64,000 nucleotides of DNA from positions 1-64,000 of the forward strand of contig NW_020169297.1 of the NCBI RefSeq assembly GCF_000988165.1, given 5' to 3'. The stretch's first letter is position 1. Each line of letters opens with the position of its first letter. The stretch comes from Vairimorpha ceranae. Lineage: Eukaryota > Microsporidia > Nosematidae. A model generated the notes under the pieces. It was given only the letters and a program-made list of their open reading frames with translations. It searched no databases and was not told where the DNA came from. This document shows, piece after piece, positions 45,239 through 54,999 of this stretch. The position numbers and the translations under genes are program-made.

Positions 45239-46777
45239 ATGAGTAAAAAAAGAACTAATCATTTAAAAGAAGAAGAATATGATTTTGAAGAATTATCATG
45301 TTTTGATAAAATAGAACGAAAAATTAAAAAAATAAAGCCTAATGATTCTTTTGATTTTGATGAAGTAAAAGATTTAGAAACAGATGTTAATATTTATGAT
45401 AATTTTTTGTTTAACGTTATATACAATGAAAAGGGTTTACCAATTGCAGAGATTGATTATTTATCGTTTATAAAAAACAAAGATTATTATACAAGAGAAT
45501 TTAAAAGCACAGAAATAAATAGACAATTACCTAAAAATAGTATAGAAATAACAAAGATTGTTACAGAGGATAAAATTGGAGATTTAGTAGAAATTAATAT
45601 TAGCTTTGAAAATACTGTAAGAGAAATTTTTGAAAAAGAATACGACTTTCAAAGCATTGGAAAATTTTTTATTTCAGCATTTAAAGAGATTGAATGTTAC
45701 ACTGACAAGATTAAACACATTAATCTTAAAGGTGTAAAATTATCAAAAATACCTTTTAGCATAGAGCCTATAAAACATGTTAGAATGACAAGTCCAGTAT
45801 TTTATTTATGGATACTACAAAATGAAATTTCTATTAAACATTTAAACAAAATTTTAAGTAAAATTTATGACATTATAAATTTAAAAGCCGTAATTAATTT
45901 ATTAAAAGTTAATAATAAAGATTATCAGCTATTTCAGATGAAAGAATATTACAAACTATACAAAGTTATAGGGGATTTATCAATTTTTAAGGTAATTTCA
46001 TCCTGTGATAATAATTTACTAAGTGCTAAATTTCTTTATTATACGAATAAGTTTATTGATGGGTATTTAATACTTAAAGGTATGCGTCATATTCTTAAAT
46101 ACAAGTTAGAATTTCATATTAATCCAGATAAATGTTTACAAAATCTATCGAAAGATTTCCATTCATATAAAAATTATTTGTTTTTTGTTTGGTGTAATCA
46201 ACAAATTTTAAAAACAAATAATGACACAAATACAAAAGACATTACTTCTATAAATAACATAGAAAATTTGTACAAGGCGGGCGTAGAGACGTATAATAAT
46301 ATACCATGTAAATTAGCACATTTAAGGTATCTTAAATCAAATGTAATGTACGAAGATACGTTTGATGAACAGATTTTCTATGAAAATTACATTATTATGA
46401 GAAAATTTAGTAATGCAAGTTATAAATATCTCAGTAAATTTAAGAAGAAACTTATAAAAAAGAAACTTTCATATGATTTATTAGAACAAGAAATGTGTTA
46501 TTTGGAAAATAAAGATTGTAAAAAAAGTAATAAGTATTACTATTTGTATAAATATAAAATGAATAATAAAATTAACTGTAAGGATTATGAACTTATTAAC
46601 GGAGATTCGTTAATAATTATGTACATTTATAATTTAGATATTAATTACATAAAAACCATTTATAATATTTATAATTTCAAAAATGGATTCTATTGGTGCA
46701 GAACACGAAATATATTAAATTTTGAAGAGCGTCTTATCGAATCAAAAAAAATCTTTAAATTTGACCAAGATTTTTAA
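45239..46777 (+). CDS. Hypothetical protein, 512 aa
   Basis: No family recognised. ATG has GGG five bases upstream. Residues about 1-50 are acidic/basic mixed and likely disordered (KEEEYDFEELSCFDK); the remainder is helical, lysine and asparagine rich, with no membrane segment and scattered cysteines (CNQQ, MCYLENKDCKK). It starts 66 bp from KNL1 in the divergent direction and ends 32 bp before the INCENP-like gene's ATG. A chromosome-segregation role by association is only a guess. Confidence 0.6.
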   Translation: MSKKRTNHLKEEEYDFEELSCFDKIERKIKKIKPNDSFDFDEVKDLETDVNIYDNFLFNVIYNEKGLPIAEIDYLSFIKNKDYYTREFKSTEINRQLPKNSIEITKIVTEDKIGDLVEINISFENTVREIFEKEYDFQSIGKFFISAFKEIECYTDKIKHINLKGVKLSKIPFSIEPIKHVRMTSPVFYLWILQNEISIKHLNKILSKIYDIINLKAVINLLKVNNKDYQLFQMKEYYKLYKVIGDLSIFKVISSCDNNLLSAKFLYYTNKFIDGYLILKGMRHILKYKLEFHINPDKCLQNLSKDFHSYKNYLFFVWCNQQILKTNNDTNTKDITSINNIENLYKAGVETYNNIPCKLAHLRYLKSNVMYEDTFDEQIFYENYIIMRKFSNASYKYLSKFKKKLIKKKLSYDLLEQEMCYLENKDCKKSNKYYYLYKYKMNNKINCKDYELINGDSLIIMYIYNLDINYIKTIYNIYNFKNGFYWCRTRNILNFEERLIESKKIFKFDQDF

Positions 46778-46809
46778 TTTTTTTGCAATCGGAATTATTT
46801 ACCCTTAAG

Positions 46810-48423
46810 ATGATAAAGTGCATAATTGATGAAATATTAGAAGAGTGGAATAAATTTTATAAAAATGTAATTAATAATGCCATTTTAAAAAAGGAAAAAC
46901 AAGTTGTTACTAACAAATGTACTAGGACAAGAAGAAAATCTGCTGTTGAGCCTTGTAAATTTAATATTGAAAGACAAAGAAGATTTAAGAAATCCTTTGA
47001 AAATAAAAAAGAAGCTGAAAAAGCTATTTTTATAGAAGAAAATAATGTTGATGTGAAACTTGGCATAAAAACCGAGGAGTGTGGTAATAAAGACATTGCA
47101 TCACCAATAAATGATGCAAAAAATGATAATTTGGCGGCAAATATAAATATAAGTGAAAAAAAAGAAGAATACGCAAACAACGTTTTTGATGTTTTTACAT
47201 CTTTAATTTCAGCTGCCAATGTTAATTCAAATTCTAATAATATAAACACTGTTCCTGAAAATTTGCAACAGAATTCAAATAAAAATTTCGAATCGGTTGT
47301 ACCAATTATTACTTCTAAGGATAAACTTCAGAATGTTTTAAATAAAAAACCACTATCTAAAAAAAGCTCTAAAACAAAGAAAAAGCCTGCTGTAGTGATG
47401 AAGAATTTTAAAAAAAAGCCAAAGCAAAATAATGTAATTACTGACATCGATGAAAAATTGCGCATTATTAAACTAGGAAAAAAAGCTTCAATAAATGAAG
47501 TTACTGAAGAAAATAAAAATAATTTTACATCGGATCAACCATTAAAAGCAGGGTCCACGGTGCCCATTGATAATCAAAAAATGTCTTTACTTTGTGATAA
47601 TCAGTCGTTCAAAGAGCCAACTTTGCCACAATTGAATGATAAGGCAGAGTGTAATAATGATCTTGAAAATCATTCTATTAAACAAGAAAGCGAATGTGTA
47701 CAAGTCAAAAATGAAGATTTTACAAAAAATAATGATCAGGAAGCAAAACTTAAAAAGAAAAATGAGATTCTTAAAAGTATTTTTAGAAAAGAAAAATTAA
47801 AGGTTGATATGAAACGTAATAGTGTTTTTATTAATGAAAATAATACAAACTGTATCAAAAATAATAATTCTAAAGAACTGAGCAAATTTTCTGGTTGCAA
47901 TAATGTTGATATAGGAAAATTAGAAAATAATTTAGTAGATAAAAAATTTGCTTTATTACCGAGAAGATTAGATAATACATCTATACTTTTAGCAACGCCT
48001 GAAAAAATTAAGTTTAAATTTGACAATAAAAAAATACAAGCAGATTTATTGTCAAGCGATGTAAAATCACCCAAGGCTATGAAAAATAAAGTTTATGATG
48101 TAAAAAGTTCAAAATTTCTTATTGAACCTAACATAATGAGAAATGATTTGTACAAAAAAGTAATTGATAGTCAAAGAAAAGGCCTTTCACAAAATGAATA
48201 CAAATCGAGTACAATAATTCCCCACATTAAATCAGATGATGAGGATTCTTTAATTTTCATTGAACCTCTTTTTTGCAAGGATCCTGAAATTAATGAAAAG
48301 GTATGCAAACAAAGTCACAAACAACTTGAAGAGTATTTTAATTTATGTGAAGATATAAATGTTGTTGAGATATTTCCAAATATTAAAGACATAACTAATG
48401 ATAGTCCAAATAAATGGAATTGA
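46810..48423 (+). CDS. Probable INCENP/Sli15-like chromosomal passenger protein
   Basis: 537 residues from ATG 46810, with CCC five bases upstream; a TTG 27 bases earlier is not credible. The architecture fits INCENP: a short N-terminal helix (IDEILEEWNKFYKNVINNAI), a basic patch (CTRTRRKSAVEPCKF), a long disordered, lysine/asparagine-rich middle with basic stretches, and a C-terminal IN-box-like end. There, IIPHIKSDDEDS matches the fungal LPEI.SD.ED lead-in, and KQLEEYFNLCEDINVVEIFP matches L...L..Q...DP..IFG. The tryptophan of the IN-box (WA.S) is not seen at the expected place, so Aurora binding is uncertain. Confidence is moderate. Same strand as its 512-aa neighbour. Confidence 0.5.
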   Translation: MIKCIIDEILEEWNKFYKNVINNAILKKEKQVVTNKCTRTRRKSAVEPCKFNIERQRRFKKSFENKKEAEKAIFIEENNVDVKLGIKTEECGNKDIASPINDAKNDNLAANINISEKKEEYANNVFDVFTSLISAANVNSNSNNINTVPENLQQNSNKNFESVVPIITSKDKLQNVLNKKPLSKKSSKTKKKPAVVMKNFKKKPKQNNVITDIDEKLRIIKLGKKASINEVTEENKNNFTSDQPLKAGSTVPIDNQKMSLLCDNQSFKEPTLPQLNDKAECNNDLENHSIKQESECVQVKNEDFTKNNDQEAKLKKKNEILKSIFRKEKLKVDMKRNSVFINENNTNCIKNNNSKELSKFSGCNNVDIGKLENNLVDKKFALLPRRLDNTSILLATPEKIKFKFDNKKIQADLLSSDVKSPKAMKNKVYDVKSSKFLIEPNIMRNDLYKKVIDSQRKGLSQNEYKSSTIIPHIKSDDEDSLIFIEPLFCKDPEINEKVCKQSHKQLEEYFNLCEDINVVEIFPNIKDITNDSPNKWN

Positions 48424-48484
48424 TCTTTTACTAGAAAATAATATTTTTATTTATAATTTTTTTGATTTTGGGGGGTAAAAAATT

Positions 48485-49069
48485 ATGGAAAATAATTTCG
48501 ATGATGAGGAAAAGAAATATTTCTCAAATAGAATGTTTTTAAATAAATTGGGGGATACAAGAGAGTTTGGGAATTTTTATGAATTAATTTACAATAGAAA
48601 AGTAAAGATTTTGAGCTTTCTAAATAAAGATTTAAATCAAATAAATAATCCAGACTTTAGACAATTTGAGAGTTTAGAACATGCATATGAACTTTTTCTA
48701 TCTTATCACATATTTTATCCTTATTTATATGAAGACTATTTATTTATGCATTCTTTAGAGACATATAATTTTGAAAAAGATATGGAAATACTATTGAATG
48801 GATTAGAAACTGTAAAAAATTTAAACACAAATGTAATTGATGAACATGGATTCGCTGCCGAATTATTATTATTTCATGAACAACAAAGGTTGTCAGGAGG
48901 TCATGAAATTGAAGAAGAAAGTGTTGATAGATTATATGTAAAGAAAAAAACTGGACTTAATAGAAGAAATACAATTATTAGATTGAAGGCTATAAATAGT
49001 TTAATAGATCTTTCTAAGGGAATACGTATCTGTGACTACAAATTTGTTTTTAAGATTTTATTTGATTAA
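48485..49069 (+). CDS. Hypothetical protein, 194 aa
   Basis: No family recognised. A GGGGGG run lies eight bases before the ATG (48485). The protein is helical with aromatic, acidic stretches (HAYELFLSYHIFYPYLYEDY) and a basic C-terminal third (KKKTGLNRRNTIIRLKAINS). No signal peptide or membrane segment. The gene is followed directly by the first copy of the palindrome-headed repeat module. Confidence 0.6.
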   Translation: MENNFDDEEKKYFSNRMFLNKLGDTREFGNFYELIYNRKVKILSFLNKDLNQINNPDFRQFESLEHAYELFLSYHIFYPYLYEDYLFMHSLETYNFEKDMEILLNGLETVKNLNTNVIDEHGFAAELLLFHEQQRLSGGHEIEEESVDRLYVKKKTGLNRRNTIIRLKAINSLIDLSKGIRICDYKFVFKILFD

Positions 49070-49084
49070 ATTAATTTTTTTATA

Positions 49085-49400
49085 ATTTACTAGCTAATGC
49101 TATCTTGTTTAAAACGGGATTATATATAAACATAATTCTTATTTTTTATTGTGTAACATGGTTTTAGGCTTGTGCGCATTATTTAAAGTACAAAATGTCT
49201 TAAATTGTAAAGTAAAATTTGCAATAGTTACCATTTTGCACATACAAAAAAATTGAAAAATTCTAAGAAAATACACAAAACCCCGTAATATCCTTTTAGT
49301 AACAATTTTATAAAAATCTTTAGGGTATTTGCATGCTTAAAATAAAAAATATAAAGAATTTTACAAATTTTTAAAAAAGAAGGGTTAAAAAATAAAAAAA
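49085..49400 (+). repeat. Repeat module copy 1 (palindrome degraded)
   Basis: The module starts ACTAGCTAATGCTATC, followed by TCTTGTTTAAAACGGGA at 49103-49119 (two changes from the palindrome TCCCGTTTAAAACGGGA). About 260 bp later it ends in AAAAAAGAAGGGTTAAAAAA and an ATG that opens no usable frame. Two further copies lie at about 49420-49715 and 50968-51270. The order, spacing and orientation are the same in all three. Confidence 0.6.
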
Positions 49401-49419
49401 TGTTCAGATGATGATTGAT

Positions 49420-49715
49420 TGATAGCTTACGTATCCCGTTTAAAACGGGACTCAAATTCGATACGTACTTTCTTTGTTTAAATTATGTGTTTATGTCCTT
49501 GTGCATGTATATATTGTTTATTGTTGAACATTGCACACTTTTAATTATAAAATGACAATAGTGCGTATTTTACAATTTGAATAATTGAATAAAACCAAAG
49601 GAAAAATATATTAGAAAAATTAAGCTTTATGCAATATAATTAATTATGAAAGATTGTTATTTATTTAAAAAATCGTTTTCCAAAGTTTAAAAAAATAAGG
49701 GTTAAAAAATGTTCA
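49420..49715 (+). repeat. Repeat module copy 2
   Basis: The lead-in GATAGCTTACGTA is followed by a perfect inverted repeat TCCCGTTTAAAACGGGA at 49434-49450 (arms of 8 bp around one A). About 240 bp downstream comes AAAAAAATAAGGGTTAAAAA then ATG. It follows copy 1 almost directly. Confidence 0.65.
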
Positions 49716-49816
49716 GGTTCAAACTTTTTATGTATATTTTATTTAATTTATATAGATGATAAGTTGAACAGCTAATGATTTTATTTTACAATAATAATTT
49801 TCTATAGTATAGATTT

Positions 49817-50770
49817 TTATTCCCAAAATGATTTCAGTTTAGTAAAATTAAAACTTTGATAAGAAATATTACCAATGTTATTTTTTTTCTGCCTCACAAT
49901 TTTCAATTTCACAACTTTTAAATTCTCAAATTTATCAAGAAGTCCTTTAAATCTATTCTTTACATTATTATCAAATACATTAGATTCATCATTTACAACA
50001 TTTTTATTTAAGTTACCCATGACAGTATTAATTTAACTTACGAAAATTTTGGATGATTCTACAACACTGTTAGTTAAGTAACCTTCATTATTCTTTGCAT
50101 TTAATTGCTTATCACTTTTCTCTTTGACTATGACCTGTTCATAACAATAAACTTCTACTTCATCAATGAATCTTACCTTTTTGATATTTGTATTTTTAAT
50201 CAAAGTCCCAAAACCTGTAGTATCTAATAGTTCACGTTTTTTAACCTCCTTAATATTACTAGTCAATTATTTATTTGCATCTAAATTAAAATCTATTATT
50301 ATCACCTTATCTACTCTTCTCCTTCAACAACTTTCTTTTTAGTATATGTATCATTGTTCAGCACAAGTTCCTTATCTTTATCTAAATTTTCAGATACTAA
50401 GACATCCCCCAATACTTAACCCTCTATTTATTTTTAAAATTTCCTAATTCTTCAATATTTTTTTCCTTCTCGCTTTTTTTTACCCTTCTTTGCAGATGTA
50501 TTGATGGGCTCCTAAACCTCAATACATCTGCCAAAAGAACTTTCTCCGGTTCGTGGTGCTGGTCTACTTCCTGTACTTGTATCATCATTGGATACACTAT
50601 TGGTGCCTAGACCTGCATCTCTGATTGCCCCGACTGTCCCTTGGGGTAAATGACAACAGAAATAGTGCATATGTATAATCGGTCGCCACCTTTTCGTACA
50701 TTGGTAAGCAAAAAGTTTCTTTTTATGCTTTTTTTCTTTGTTTATCTTTAGGCCATTCGTTTAATATAAA
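49817..50770 (-). pseudogene. Decayed gene(s), relatively GC-rich at its 5' side
   Basis: On the minus strand several coding-like stretches follow one another in different frames. From right to left they include SIKRNFLLTNVRKGGDRLYI, SVSNDDTSTGSRPAPRTGES, a TAG, INTSAKKGKKKREGK, LVSENLDKDKELVLNNDTY, a TAG, then a 77-codon frame containing NIKKVRFIDEVEVYCYEQV, one TAA, and a 67-codon frame to 49817. The last two parts are in one frame interrupted only by that TAA. The 50490-50720 part is much less AT-rich than its surroundings. I count at least five lesions. The product family is unknown; KVRF resembles a PP1-docking motif. A mobile-element origin of the GC-rich part is possible. Confidence 0.5.
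50492..50531. repeat. 13-bp perfect inverted repeat with 14-base loop
   Basis: GCAGATGTATTGA at 50492-50504 and TCAATACATCTGC at 50519-50531 are exact complements around a 14-base loop. It lies inside the decayed GC-rich gene. It could be a hairpin or a remnant of a small inverted-repeat element. Confidence 0.7.
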
Positions 50771-50967
50771 AAACACTTTATTTTTGACATATAAACAAAA
50801 GCTAAATTAAAAATTGTTATATAAAAGATATAATAATTTTTGATTTAGTTTAAATTTTAATCTTTTTTTGTGTACATATATAATGAGAATCTTGACTTTT
50901 TGTAAAATTAAACAATTTTTTATGCACAAAATAATTAGAACGTAATTATTAACATTTTCTTATAAAC

Positions 50968-51270
50968 TAGCTTGCGCCATCCCGTTTAAAACGGGAGCGT
51001 AAATTTAATATGTGTTCTTTCTTTTTAATGGATTTAATACGCCTTCATGAGTATACTTATTATTTTTAATGACAAACTGACGTTTTTTATTATAAATTAA
51101 AATTTGCTAAAGACATCTTGTATAAGATTATAATAACTAAATAAAAAAGCAAGAAAAAATGCACAAAAACACCGTTTTGTGCTTAAAAAAATAAACCTAA
51201 CATTTATGCTACTCGTATTTAAAAAATACAAAGAATTTTAAAAATTTTTAAAAAAGAAGGGTAAAAAATA
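50968..51270 (+). repeat. Repeat module copy 3
   Basis: The lead-in ACTAGCTTGCGCCA is followed by the perfect palindrome TCCCGTTTAAAACGGGA at 50980-50996. About 260 bp downstream is AAAAAAGAAGGGTAAAAAAT. It is separated from copy 2 by the decayed gene, and it precedes the 3' end of the 103-aa gene. Confidence 0.65.
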
Positions 51271-51332
51271 AAAAATTTTAAGATTCAAACTCTTTATAAA
51301 TATTGATTAACAAATCAGTTTAATTTAAAAAT

Positions 51333-51644
51333 TTATTTTTGAAAATTTCTAAATTTGCTATATTCCTCAAGTGTTTCTTTGAGTATATTTAAATTTGCCT
51401 CTGCCTTTTCTTTCTCATAATTTTCATCTTTTACCGTGTCATATAAGTTATGCGCATGTTCATATATTTTCTTCTGTAATTTAATATGATCAACAATTTT
51501 AGACACATCTTCTTCAGGCATTTCCTCTTCAGTAATACGATAAACCAAGGTGTCTAAGAAAACACTAAATTTTTCTAGTCTGTTTAACAAATCATCTTTT
51601 TCTAATGACTCTTGAATTACTTCGATGTTAGGGTTTTGATCCAT
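51333..51644 (-). CDS. Small coiled-coil protein, 103 aa
   Basis: No family recognised. ATG at 51644 has GGGG three bases upstream. The protein is acidic and entirely helical (EVIQESLEKDDLLNRLEKFS; later EKEKAEANLNILKETLEEYS), with a break at PEED around residue 44. It suits a small subunit of a larger complex. It lies 126 bp downstream of eS25 on the same strand. Confidence 0.55.
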   Translation of the reverse strand: MDQNPNIEVIQESLEKDDLLNRLEKFSVFLDTLVYRITEEEMPEEDVSKIVDHIKLQKKIYEHAHNLYDTVKDENYEKEKAEANLNILKETLEEYSKFRNFQK

Positions 51645-51770
51645 AAACCCCTTTTTACTGTAATTTTAAAATAATTTATAAAACGATCGTTTCAAATTAA
51701 AACATAAAAACAAATAGCATAAACTTTAAACCTATAGAATTATATCATCAAAAATAATTAAAATTTATTA

Positions 51771-52148
51771 TCAATTCCATCCATCACCCTCAGCAACTGA
51801 CACTTCTTGTTGAACAGGAATCTGTTCAACTTCTAAAGGCTGACCATAAATCGTTGTTTTTGAACTTTTATGAATTAAGGATATAATACCGTTATTAACA
51901 CAATGTCTCAATAAATTCTTAGCAACGCTTAATGTTAAGTTCATTTTACTACCTAAAGAAAACACAGTAACAATCTTAGCTTTTTTAACCTCTTTTTCTA
52001 CTTTTTGTAACAGCTCGTCAGAGACAGTAAAAATTTTTCTAGCTTCATCTTTCTTTTTTATCTCAGTCCATTTTTTCTTTTCTTTTTTTGACGTAGAAGC
52101 GGCTTTTAGAGCTTTTTTCTCCTTAGTCTCTTGTACTTTTTTGGCCAT
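51771..52148 (-). CDS. RPS25: 40S ribosomal protein eS25
   Basis: 125 residues. A lysine-rich N-terminus ([19 protein letters not shown]) is followed by the winged-helix body: [60 protein letters not shown], then IYG. This corresponds to the eS25 order LFDK..YDKL.KEVP..K.IT...V.ERLKI..SLAR..L..L...G.I..V..H....IYT. The C-terminal 18 residues ([11 protein letters not shown] end) extend past the usual end. ATG has CCC five bases before. eS25 sits at the head of the 40S subunit. Confidence 0.88.
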   Translation of the reverse strand: MAKKVQETKEKKALKAASTSKKEKKKWTEIKKKDEARKIFTVSDELLQKVEKEVKKAKIVTVFSLGSKMNLTLSVAKNLLRHCVNNGIISLIHKSSKTTIYGQPLEVEQIPVQQEVSVAEGDGWN

Positions 52149-52290
52149 TTTATGGGTAAAGAAATTTTAAAAAAATTATCAAAGTTTCTTTTGTTGTCTT
52201 AAACATGTAAAATGAATGGATGTTTTGTGATAAAATTTACAAATTTATCTTAATAAAAAATTAAAGGTACTATAATAACCAGAAAGTAAG

Positions 52291-52430
52291 TTATTTAGAA
52301 AGTATAAAGTTTTCTTTTAATTTTCTTAGGGTTCGATATCGACTAGCCTCCCAAATAGCTTTTGCTCTCTCTGCATTTCAATCTTCATCTTTTCAATGTT
52401 TTAAATAGAAGTTAAGCATCTGCTGCAGCT
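52291..52430 (-). pseudogene. Decayed gene fragment
   Basis: The minus strand encodes consecutive coding-like pieces in three frames: KLQQMLNFYLKH, then IEKMKIEMQREQKLFG, then AERAKAIWEASRYRTLRKLK ending at TAA (52291). The changes of frame occur within a few bases of each other. The helical, charged pieces fit together as one coiled segment, which suggests a recent frameshifted gene end. No family is recognised. Confidence 0.35.
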
Positions 52431-54069
52431 TATAATAATTAATAATGTAGTTATGGGTAAAATTAAAAGTTATTGATAAAGTGTACACTTTAAAATACAA
52501 AATGAAAAATAAATTAACATAGCTTTTAAATAATAATAAAATATCGTAAACTAAAAACTTAAATCTTAGCATTATGACTTTGTCAGCCTTTTTGTCCTAG
52601 TGTGGGTTATATTTGAAAAAAAACACTTCCTTTTATCAAAGAATTTATAAAGTTATCTATTTCTGTAAAACATTCATAAATTATTTATTTGGTGATAAAT
52701 TTTGAATACAACTTTTTTTATTAGTATTAAAAACTTAAGTAAATGGATTACATAAATTAACTACCAACTATAAATTTAAGTATAGAATTACAGTAAAAGT
52801 AATCTGTACATATTTTTTTATTAAAAAAACTGCGATATACAGTAGTTATAAGTTAAAGACTTATGTAAAAAGTCTCAAATGTTTTAAAAATGCTGTACAA
52901 AATTTAATGAAATCTAGTTGTAGAATGTCAAGTAAGTAAAACAAAACTATTACATAAAAAGAGTTTAAAGTTTAAGCAAAATATAAATATTTGTGCCAGA
53001 ATAAGTGTTAGTTTTTTATATCATTGTGTATTCGTCTTTCACTTGTGTTACAAAATAAAATTTTGTCAGATTTTTAGTGAACAAGAGATGTTTGAAAGAA
53101 AAATATAAAATATTTGTTAATTATTTTAGTTATTTAATTCAGTATAAAAAGTTTAAGCATTGTGAAATGCTTTATATCTAGTTAATTTACTTAATTTTTT
53201 ATCTAAGGACCTATAGGTTTGGAACTACGAGCGACAAGCACAATTATTAAATAATCGTATTTATAAAAAAAATAGAAAAGAAATGATTGATTTATCTTAT
53301 TTCTAAGTGTTAAAAAAAGTTTACTATTATAAAATTATCATGCATTGATAGTTATTATGTCTTTATTGAGATGTACAAACATTAAAAAATACAAAAATAA
53401 AAATGCGTTTTCTTTTAAGAAGTAATTTCTTTTTTCATTGGCAATAAATGCTGATTTATAAATATTTTTAATTTAAAAGTTGAGTGAAATTTAATGGTCT
53501 TTCTTTTTAATTCAAAAATTTCTATATAAAGACGTCATACAACTATTTACATTTGTGTTCCATAATTATGTATAAATATATATATTATCCTAAATAACCA
53601 TCTTTGACTGCACAATTTAAGATATTCATCAAAAGTATTTTTTTACTTTTACATTATAATTTCATAACACCAAAATAAATGTATAAACATTGGGGGAGTA
53701 AATGTTTAACCACTAAATCTGCATTTAAATTAAAATTAAAATAAATTAAAGCATTTTGTTAAATATTTTAAAAGAGTAATCTCATAAATATAACATTGAG
53801 AAGATAAGTATTGATTAAGAAAAAAGTTCTATTTATTAAAAAACTATTTTTTTTATTGCACAGCAATTTCATTCAATAATACAAAAATAAATACTAGTCT
53901 TTTGAATTTTATATTCAAATACATGATTAAATATTTTGTACCTTAAAAAACTTAATTTTTTAGATACAAAAGGCCTCCCTCCATCGATGTAGATTAGACT
54001 GTGTCTTTGTATACATTTTTTTATGATTTCATACAAAATTTTCGCATTTCTAATATCATCTTATTTAAT

Positions 54070-54208
54070 GACTTTAACTCTTGTTTTTTTCCTTCTCACA
54101 CTACCCGAACTTACAATAATATGTTCCCGATTGTATTTTCTCTTTTCAAATTTTGATTCGCCACTTCAACGACTTTTCAATTTCCACCCATGCATAAAGT
54201 TTCTAAAC
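54070..54208 (-). pseudogene. Possible coding relic
   Basis: On the minus strand an ATG near 54200 opens MHGWKLKSR, then a TGA, and the same frame continues with SGESKFEKRKYNREHIIVSS and a basic end (RRKKTRVKVIK) to TAA. The patch is clearly less AT-rich than its surroundings. On the opposite strand a 73-codon hydrophobic frame (54023-54244) is open but looks like the antisense of this basic reading. Confidence 0.3.
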
Positions 54209-54999
54209 AATAATTTATGCAGGCTTTTCATTTATTTTTTATAAAAAGAAATGTTATTAAAGACAATCAGATACATTAGTATTTAGCTGCTATGCTATTA
54301 AGTTGTAGAAACATAGCCAAGAACAAAATATCCATACCATAAAAATATTTTTATTTAAAAAATTATACGCTTGTATATAGAATATCTGTATTTGCAGTTC
54401 TATTATGTTCAGTGAACAATATTGTAGTAACCTGCATTTAATGCATGCTTGTGTTGTTATTATTTCTCTAAATAAAATTTATTTATCAGCATCATTTGAT
54501 GGGTATTTTAAAAAATTTAATTATATGTTTTTTTATGTTTGTGAATTATAAAATAAGGGCAAAAAAATATTTATAAGGATATTAAAAATTGTACGATCAG
54601 AAATACTTTTTACCAAAATCATGTTTTTTGTTTTTACTTATTTCTTTTAAAATTATCAATAAACATTAATTTTTTGATCTAAAAAATAAAGTAAAATTTA
54701 GAGTTTTTTAATTAACATTTTTTTAAGTTATCAAAATTTTTTAATTATTTAAAAAAATAAACTTTTTAAAGTGATAAAACAGAACAATTTTTATATGTGA
54801 TTAAATCATAAAGAAATTATGTTTAAATTAAATCTAAATTTTGTTCCATAATTGGCAGTTAAAAATTTCATTTTAATTAAATAATTCGTATTTAACAACC
54901 TATTAACTAAAAAGCTCTAATAATTATTATTTTTATAAATTATTTAAAATGATAAATGCTTTTTGCTTTAACTTATAAATAACTCTGAAGGACCCCTTA

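Larger units (their letters stand above)
52149..54999. other. Gene-poor 2.85-kb region with relics
   Basis: The longest interval here without an intact gene. It is AT-rich. It holds a decayed coding fragment on the minus strand at 52291-52430, a GGGGG-then-ATG phrase near 53691 whose frame stops after four codons, and a less AT-rich patch at 53966-54200. The latter contains coding-like minus-strand sequence broken by a stop. No intact gene or RNA is seen. Confidence 0.55.

Noticed and set aside
49228..49455. 75-codon minus-strand frame across repeat module 1
   Set aside because: It starts at TTG inside the palindrome and is the antisense of an A-rich tract (phenylalanine/leucine/lysine). No coding support.
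50693..50703. 11-base match TTCGTACATTG to the first 11 bases of the window
   Set aside because: The flanks do not align and the reading frames differ, so it is not enough to link the GC-rich relic to the retrotransposon.
54023..54244. 73-codon hydrophobic plus-strand frame
   Set aside because: No C/G run; the opposite strand has better coding character, so the hydrophobicity looks like an antisense effect.
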